Below are positions 59,825 to 64,000 of a stretch of DNA of 64,000 nt, in pieces (the first letter of the stretch is position 1; each line of letters opens with the position of its first letter). The stretch spans positions 124,001 to 188,000 of the forward strand of contig NZ_JACHLB010000001.1 of NCBI RefSeq assembly GCF_014207905.1. Direction: 5' to 3'. Position numbers and translations under genes: made by a program. The notes under the pieces were generated by a model. The model made no database searches, was not told the DNA's origin, and saw only the letters and a list, made by a program, of their open reading frames with translations. Source of the stretch: Flavobacterium notoginsengisoli. Lineage in GTDB: Bacteria; Bacteroidota; Bacteroidia; Flavobacteriales; Flavobacteriaceae.

Positions 59825-61183
59825 TTAATCGTTTTCTTTTACGTCGTAATGCTCTTTTATTTCAAGCAAGATTCTATATGTGGCCCAAATATTTCTTTCC
59901 TTGTTTCTTCTTGCCCAAAAACCATAAATCCATACTGTAGTTAATTGAGTACTATATAAGCTTTCTCCATTTCGATCAGCATTTTCTTTAATTAGCTTTA
60001 AAACTGCTGGTGAAACATAAGGCTTAATCTTTCTATAGTAAACCATAGGATGTTTCCCGGAAGGAATCATACTATCGTAAATATTTTCTAAAGCATTCAT
60101 GTCTGGATCTAATTGATCAATATCATCGCAACTTTTAATAAGGGCATCTACTAATAAATTTAAATTGGAGTCGTAATAAACTTTATTAGATAGGAAAGCA
60201 TAAATTAAAGGACGGTAATTTTGGAATGTGCCTTCAAGATCTTTTGAATTATACCGAACCATTTTGATTGCATCAAGAATTTTAGGAATATTATTTACTC
60301 GAAGTCCCACCTGAATTGACCTTCTAATTTCCATAAAAGACTGGTCTTTTTTCAGCTTCAAAAAATCCGACAAGAAAATCCTAAGAAAATCTTGTGTTTG
60401 ATACCAATTGTAATTCTCAAATATCCCTTTAGAATAAACTTCCTTCTCTATTTCAGGGTAACTAAAATCTTTAATTCCATAATAATCACCTTCATAATCT
60501 CTGACTTTATCAAGTTCTCGACGAATAGTCAAACTATCTATTTCAAAACTGTCTATAACAGCATAGGCAGTATCGGTTCTCATTACTGTCGTCTCATCTA
60601 CTTCAGGAATTGTTTCTAAATTGTCTACTACTTCATTTTTAGAATACTGAAGTGTCAATAGATTATCGAATCCGATAAATAATGAACCTCCAAAAACAAG
60701 CACCGAAAGAAAGATCATTAAAACGGAAAGAATTGGACTCACCTCATTTACAGAATCTTTTATTTTAAGAAAAATAGCAACAAAGAGACTTGCAGCAAAT
60801 ACAATTCCTAAAAAAACAGAAAAACGTATTCCGAAATCCTCATATCCTTTTATTCCGATTTTTAAACTTAAAACTACGCTAACAAGAGAACAAAGAAGTA
60901 CAATCGAACTGAAAACTACATTTATCAAAAAAGAATTACGCCAGAATTTATCTTCGTTCTTTTCAGCGTTATCATCAGAATCAGAATTAATAACCACTAC
61001 TATTAATCTTTGAATGACTATTGAAATTCCCAATACAAAAAAAAGAGAAAAACCAATGAGCAGTGAAGAAATTTTTGAAATTACCTTAAAATCAATTCCA
61101 CCCTGAATAGTATAGAATAAAAAAGCAACTGCAATTAATACGAAAAACTGAACTATTGAAATTATTTTGTACGATTTTATCAT
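59825..61183 (-). CDS. Hypothetical membrane protein, 452 aa (paralogue 2)
   Basis: The N-terminal ~175 residues hold about five hydrophobic helices, with acidic-basic loops (SDSDDNAEKNEDK). The C-terminal ~270 residues are soluble and helical, ending with VWIYGFWARRNKERN and a last helix (RILLEIKEHY). The same ending occurs in the gene at 61199 (VWFYSFWARRNKDGS, QILKEIKAHY), so the two are tandem paralogues 15 bp apart. No known family is recognised. Function unknown. Confidence 0.65.
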   Translation of the reverse strand: MIKSYKIISIVQFFVLIAVAFLFYTIQGGIDFKVISKISSLLIGFSLFFVLGISIVIQRLIVVVINSDSDDNAEKNEDKFWRNSFLINVVFSSIVLLCSLVSVVLSLKIGIKGYEDFGIRFSVFLGIVFAASLFVAIFLKIKDSVNEVSPILSVLMIFLSVLVFGGSLFIGFDNLLTLQYSKNEVVDNLETIPEVDETTVMRTDTAYAVIDSFEIDSLTIRRELDKVRDYEGDYYGIKDFSYPEIEKEVYSKGIFENYNWYQTQDFLRIFLSDFLKLKKDQSFMEIRRSIQVGLRVNNIPKILDAIKMVRYNSKDLEGTFQNYRPLIYAFLSNKVYYDSNLNLLVDALIKSCDDIDQLDPDMNALENIYDSMIPSGKHPMVYYRKIKPYVSPAVLKLIKENADRNGESLYSTQLTTVWIYGFWARRNKERNIWATYRILLEIKEHYDVKEND

Positions 61184-61198
61184 TTTCTCTTAAGACAT

Positions 61199-62500
61199 TT
61201 ATTTGTAATGTGCTTTAATTTCCTTTAATATTTGTGCAGCTTCTTTTACACTTCCATCTTTATTTCTTCTTGCCCAAAAACTGTAAAACCAAACAATATC
61301 CGAACTGTTAGAGCAATAAATTTTATTTCGTTTAAGTTCTCTAAGTGCATAAGAAGAGCAATATTTCTTTAACCCAGGCAAGTATCCTCCAATGTTTGTT
61401 TCGCTAGAATCTGCTGGATCAATCTCCATAACTCTATAAATTTCATTCAGTTTTTCACTATCTGTACCTACATCATCATAAGCCATTAATAATCCATCTA
61501 CAATTTCATCCAAATGTTTGCTGTGGTAAGTTTCCTCAGAAAGGACATCATAAAAAATTGATTTATAGTTTTCAAATACTGAATAAAGTTCTTTAGGACG
61601 ATCTTTTAAATTTTCGATATAATTGAGCAGATAAAAATAAGTGTCTGGTGCATCTGTATTTGGATCCATTTCATTAGACACGAAACTCCTTACGCTTGAA
61701 AATTCATCGCCCCAACCTGTTTTGCCACCAAATAAATTTTCTGCTATTGCATTCCATGAATCTTCAAGTCTAGTTTTATCTATTTCTATAGGTTCTTCAA
61801 GTTCTTTACTTTTTTCATCATTTTCTTCACTTTCTTCATAATTATCATATCCATCATAATCTCCAACTTCCTCTTCACTTTCTCTTGGTACTTTTCTTTC
61901 ATTCTTAGCTACTTTATAACTTTCAGATGCCTCAGTAAATTTTTCCATAAAAAGAACGTCACCTGCAATTGAACCACCCAAGATTAAAAAACCGAAGATT
62001 AAAATGACAGCACTAAGTGTTTTATTAGTTTTCCAATTGATTCCTGCCGTTAAAAAAAACGAAGCAGTTACTAAACTTATCACAACAACAAGGAAAGCTC
62101 TTAAAACTATCGAACCATAAAAAAGTACCGGTTGATCTATAATAATCGAATCTTCACCAGAAATTACAACAGAAAAAACGACAATTGCAACAATAAAAAA
62201 AACATTACTGTAAAATGCAAACTTCCAGAAATTCTGCTTTCGTTTTATTTTCAAAACCTCTGCATCATCATGCAGAATATCTTCTTGTTTAGAAAACAAA
62301 CTGAAAAGCGCAAGAAACAAACCAATACCAAAAATTAGCAGCGGAATCGCATATCCATAATTAAATTCATACGGATGAAGCTGTCTAATTCTAAGTGTTT
62401 TTTGTTCTCTGTAATTTGATATGATTAAAATACCTAATAGAAGAATAGGAATAAATTGAAGCAGTAAAACGTTTTTAAAAAACTTAGTTTTTTTATTCAT
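61199..62500 (-). CDS. Hypothetical membrane protein, 433 aa (paralogue 1)
   Basis: Five hydrophobic helices in the first ~200 residues, then a very acidic low-complexity linker (EEEVGDYDGYDNYEESEEND), then a helical soluble domain ending FWARRNKDGSVKEAAQILKEIKAHYK. It shares this layout with the following paralogue; the acidic linker is longer here. It is first in a two-gene operon. Function unknown. Confidence 0.65.
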   Translation of the reverse strand: MNKKTKFFKNVLLLQFIPILLLGILIISNYREQKTLRIRQLHPYEFNYGYAIPLLIFGIGLFLALFSLFSKQEDILHDDAEVLKIKRKQNFWKFAFYSNVFFIVAIVVFSVVISGEDSIIIDQPVLFYGSIVLRAFLVVVISLVTASFFLTAGINWKTNKTLSAVILIFGFLILGGSIAGDVLFMEKFTEASESYKVAKNERKVPRESEEEVGDYDGYDNYEESEENDEKSKELEEPIEIDKTRLEDSWNAIAENLFGGKTGWGDEFSSVRSFVSNEMDPNTDAPDTYFYLLNYIENLKDRPKELYSVFENYKSIFYDVLSEETYHSKHLDEIVDGLLMAYDDVGTDSEKLNEIYRVMEIDPADSSETNIGGYLPGLKKYCSSYALRELKRNKIYCSNSSDIVWFYSFWARRNKDGSVKEAAQILKEIKAHYK

Positions 62501-62698
62501 ATGAAATATAATAGTGCGTGTAGGAATTTGCTCAAAACTATTAAAAAAAATTTAACTCGAAAAATATTGCTAAAAGTGATTTTTAATTTTCAACATTTTA
62601 TTCAAAACCTTTGTCAGAGTTTAAAACTTTGACAAAGGTCACAAGACAAGGAAAAAATTATCCAATTATCAAATTGACACATTATCTAATTAAAAAAC

Positions 62699-62881
62699 TC
62701 AATCCTTCTTATGCTGTTCCGTATAATTTTGATTTCCTTTAATTCGGTTGTCTTCGGTGTGCATTCCGTTTGCCATTCCTAGCATAAAAGCTGTTATTAT
62801 AATTATAAATTTTCTTTTTATCCAATGAAGAAGTGGTCGTTTAGATTGCTCCAAACGAGAATTTTTAGTTTGTTTATACAT
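62699..62881 (-). CDS. Small hypothetical protein with one hydrophobic helix, 60 aa
   Basis: Basic N-terminus (MYKQTKNSRLEQSKRP), one hydrophobic helix (~27-40, FIIIITAFMLGMANG) and a polar tail (HTEDNRIKGNQNYTEQHKKD). It looks like a small membrane protein with its N-terminus inside. Not recognised; the ORF lies between two larger genes on the same strand. Confidence 0.45.
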   Translation of the reverse strand: MYKQTKNSRLEQSKRPLLHWIKRKFIIIITAFMLGMANGMHTEDNRIKGNQNYTEQHKKD

Positions 62882-62939
62882 TTTGAAAATGATAAATGAT
62901 TAGACATTATTGATCATCTATGCTCAGAGGTAAATTTTC

Positions 62940-63311
62940 TTAAGCGCTGTATAAACTTTTACGGAAATGATTTGAAATGATTATTTCATTTATAAAAACC
63001 GACTGATTTATAAATGAGGTTAAATTTTGATAAAGGTGATTTTGTAGTTTAAAAAGCTTTTTAATTTGAAAAGTAAAGACGTTTTCGGTTTTAAGAAAAT
63101 CCAAAACAATCGAAAATCTTATTTTTTCAAAAGAAACAACTTGTCCGAATTTATATAAACGATAACTTTTAAGATTCGATTCTCTTCTTAAAATTACAAA
63201 TGAAGATTCGTAATATTCAGCTGATTTTGACTGAGAATATAAAGTACCATCGCTCGCGATCACGACGAAAGTCAGAAAGAGTGCGATTATATATTTTATA
63301 TGTTTTTTCAA
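62940..63311 (-). CDS. Hypothetical secreted protein, 123 aa
   Basis: A signal peptide is likely (MKKHIKYIIALFLTFVVIASDGTLYSQ). The mature ~95 residues are rich in Phe, Lys and Asn without a recognised motif. It is 9 bp after the TPR-protein gene, which implies cotranscription. Coding status rests on the signal peptide and on gene order. Confidence 0.5.
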   Translation of the reverse strand: MKKHIKYIIALFLTFVVIASDGTLYSQSKSAEYYESSFVILRRESNLKSYRLYKFGQVVSFEKIRFSIVLDFLKTENVFTFQIKKLFKLQNHLYQNLTSFINQSVFINEIIISNHFRKSLYSA

Positions 63312-63320
63312 TCTTTTGAT

Positions 63321-64000
63321 TTATTGTTTTAGCTCGGCGTTCATTTGTTCAGCCAAAGGCTTGATTTGCTGATTGCTCATCAAATAAGAATTCGCTTCCG
63401 AAAACCAATTATTGAAGTTTTTGATATCTTTTTTAATATAATAAGCCTGCAAAATATTATATGCATTTTCAGCATTATACGTTTTATCTGAAACCTCCTT
63501 AAAAACTTTACGACATATATCTTCTGCTTCTTTCAGATTGCCATTTTTTGTTTCTGCATAAATTAATTCCTTATTTATATAAGCATCTAAAGGTTCTTTT
63601 TTTAATGCAATTTTCAAAATATCAACTGCTTTCTGATATTGTTTTAGGCAATTATAAGAATAAGCCAATTCTACACGAAGGCCTTTATATTCAGGGTCAA
63701 TTTCCTGAGCTTTTTCCAGATACTCGAGCGCTTTTTCGCATTCGTTCCAGCCATTGTACATAAAACCCCATCTGTAAAGCCTATCTACAGAACCTTCATC
63801 AGTTTTATAACTTTTCAGCCACTCCGGTACTTTTGGAATATTTAATTCTGAAAATTTTGAGTCTGGAATAAATGCCACTAATACATTATTAGGTTGCAAG
63901 CGATATTTCATCTGTCCATCAATCTCTCTTCTTTTTGGAATAAACTTTCCTGTTGGATCTATTTTAAATGTTCCTTCATAATCAAAAGTCAATCCTGCTT
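63321..64000 (-). CDS. TPR-repeat protein, C-terminal part (5' truncated by window)
   Basis: The frame is open to the window edge, so the N-terminus lies outside. Two or three TPR-like repeats are visible: WGFMYNGWNECEKALEYLEKAQEIDP, ELAYSYNCLKQYQKAVDILKIALKKEP and AETKNGNLKEAEDICRKVFKEV. Such repeats mediate protein contacts. Ahead of them is a beta-type segment of unknown kind. Function unknown. Confidence 0.75.
   Translation of the reverse strand, partial: AGLTFDYEGTFKIDPTGKFIPKRREIDGQMKYRLQPNNVLVAFIPDSKFSELNIPKVPEWLKSYKTDEGSVDRLYRWGFMYNGWNECEKALEYLEKAQEIDPEYKGLRVELAYSYNCLKQYQKAVDILKIALKKEPLDAYINKELIYAETKNGNLKEAEDICRKVFKEVSDKTYNAENAYNILQAYYIKKDIKNFNNWFSEANSYLMSNQQIKPLAEQMNAELKQ

Overview
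The window reads as a low-GC Flavobacteriaceae chromosome segment, most like the genus Flavobacterium. Supporting signs are the TAnnTTTG-type -7 promoter boxes, the three-subunit sdhCAB operon, an HMG-CoA synthase homologue, LpxR-like and LpxH-like lipid A enzymes, a PID-CTERM-like protein, and the family resemblance of nearly every protein. The genus is an inference; there is no rRNA gene here to confirm it.

Layout. 1-7998: the 3' end of recJ, an MFS exporter and an alpha/beta hydrolase in tight series; two paralogous 118-aa proteins flanking a carboxypeptidase-regulatory-like protein; a seven-haem lipoprotein cytochrome; lpxH; queD; an enoyl-CoA hydratase. 8104-8975: a degenerate tRNA next to an intact tRNA-Ala(GGC), a 58-aa membrane protein and a possible small RNA. 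9021-13998: an lpxR-like gene, mtgA and a FAD oxidoreductase as one overlapping operon, then an S9 peptidase. 14174-19719: a hybrid histidine kinase convergent with an NtrC-type sigma-54 response regulator, beside five tandem secreted PepSY-like proteins. 20064-25729: the accC-accB-fabH-rpmF-DUF177 operon, pdxA and riboflavin synthase. 26493-27895: a solitary cytosine-5 methyltransferase convergent with a Vsr endonuclease.

28053-40345 is a complete integrative and mobilizable element of about 12.2 kb inserted in the 3' half of a tRNA(CAT) gene. It is bounded by a 48-bp direct repeat. The intact, reconstituted tRNA lies at the right end and the displaced tRNA fragment at the left. It carries a tyrosine integrase, two DUF1254/DUF1214 cargo proteins, a zeta-toxin-like gene overlapped by a 53-aa ORF, a relaxase, MobC, a TOPRIM primase, a DUF5906-type helicase, an excisionase-like HTH protein and a membrane protein. 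Its non-coding DNA is rich: seven copies of an 11-bp repeat placed like integrase arm sites, an oriT-like hairpin with direct repeats beside mobC, an iteron-like array of nine 7-mers with a central palindrome beside the primase and helicase genes, and a perfect 52-bp palindrome before the cargo genes. The organisation resembles the NBU class of Bacteroides mobilizable units.

40520-64000 returns to chromosomal genes: methylmalonyl-CoA epimerase, two envelope proteins, an Ig-like lipoprotein, a nitrilase-family amidase, a catabolic cluster (GntP permease, RidA, D-threonine-aldolase-like enzyme, membrane dipeptidase, DeoR regulator, GH20 hexosaminidase), sdhCAB, an HMG-CoA synthase family gene, a pair of paralogous membrane proteins, two small unknown genes and a TPR protein cut by the window edge. 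Several intergenic regions carry AATTCCAA/TTGGAATT-rich inverted repeats that look like a dispersed genomic repeat family.
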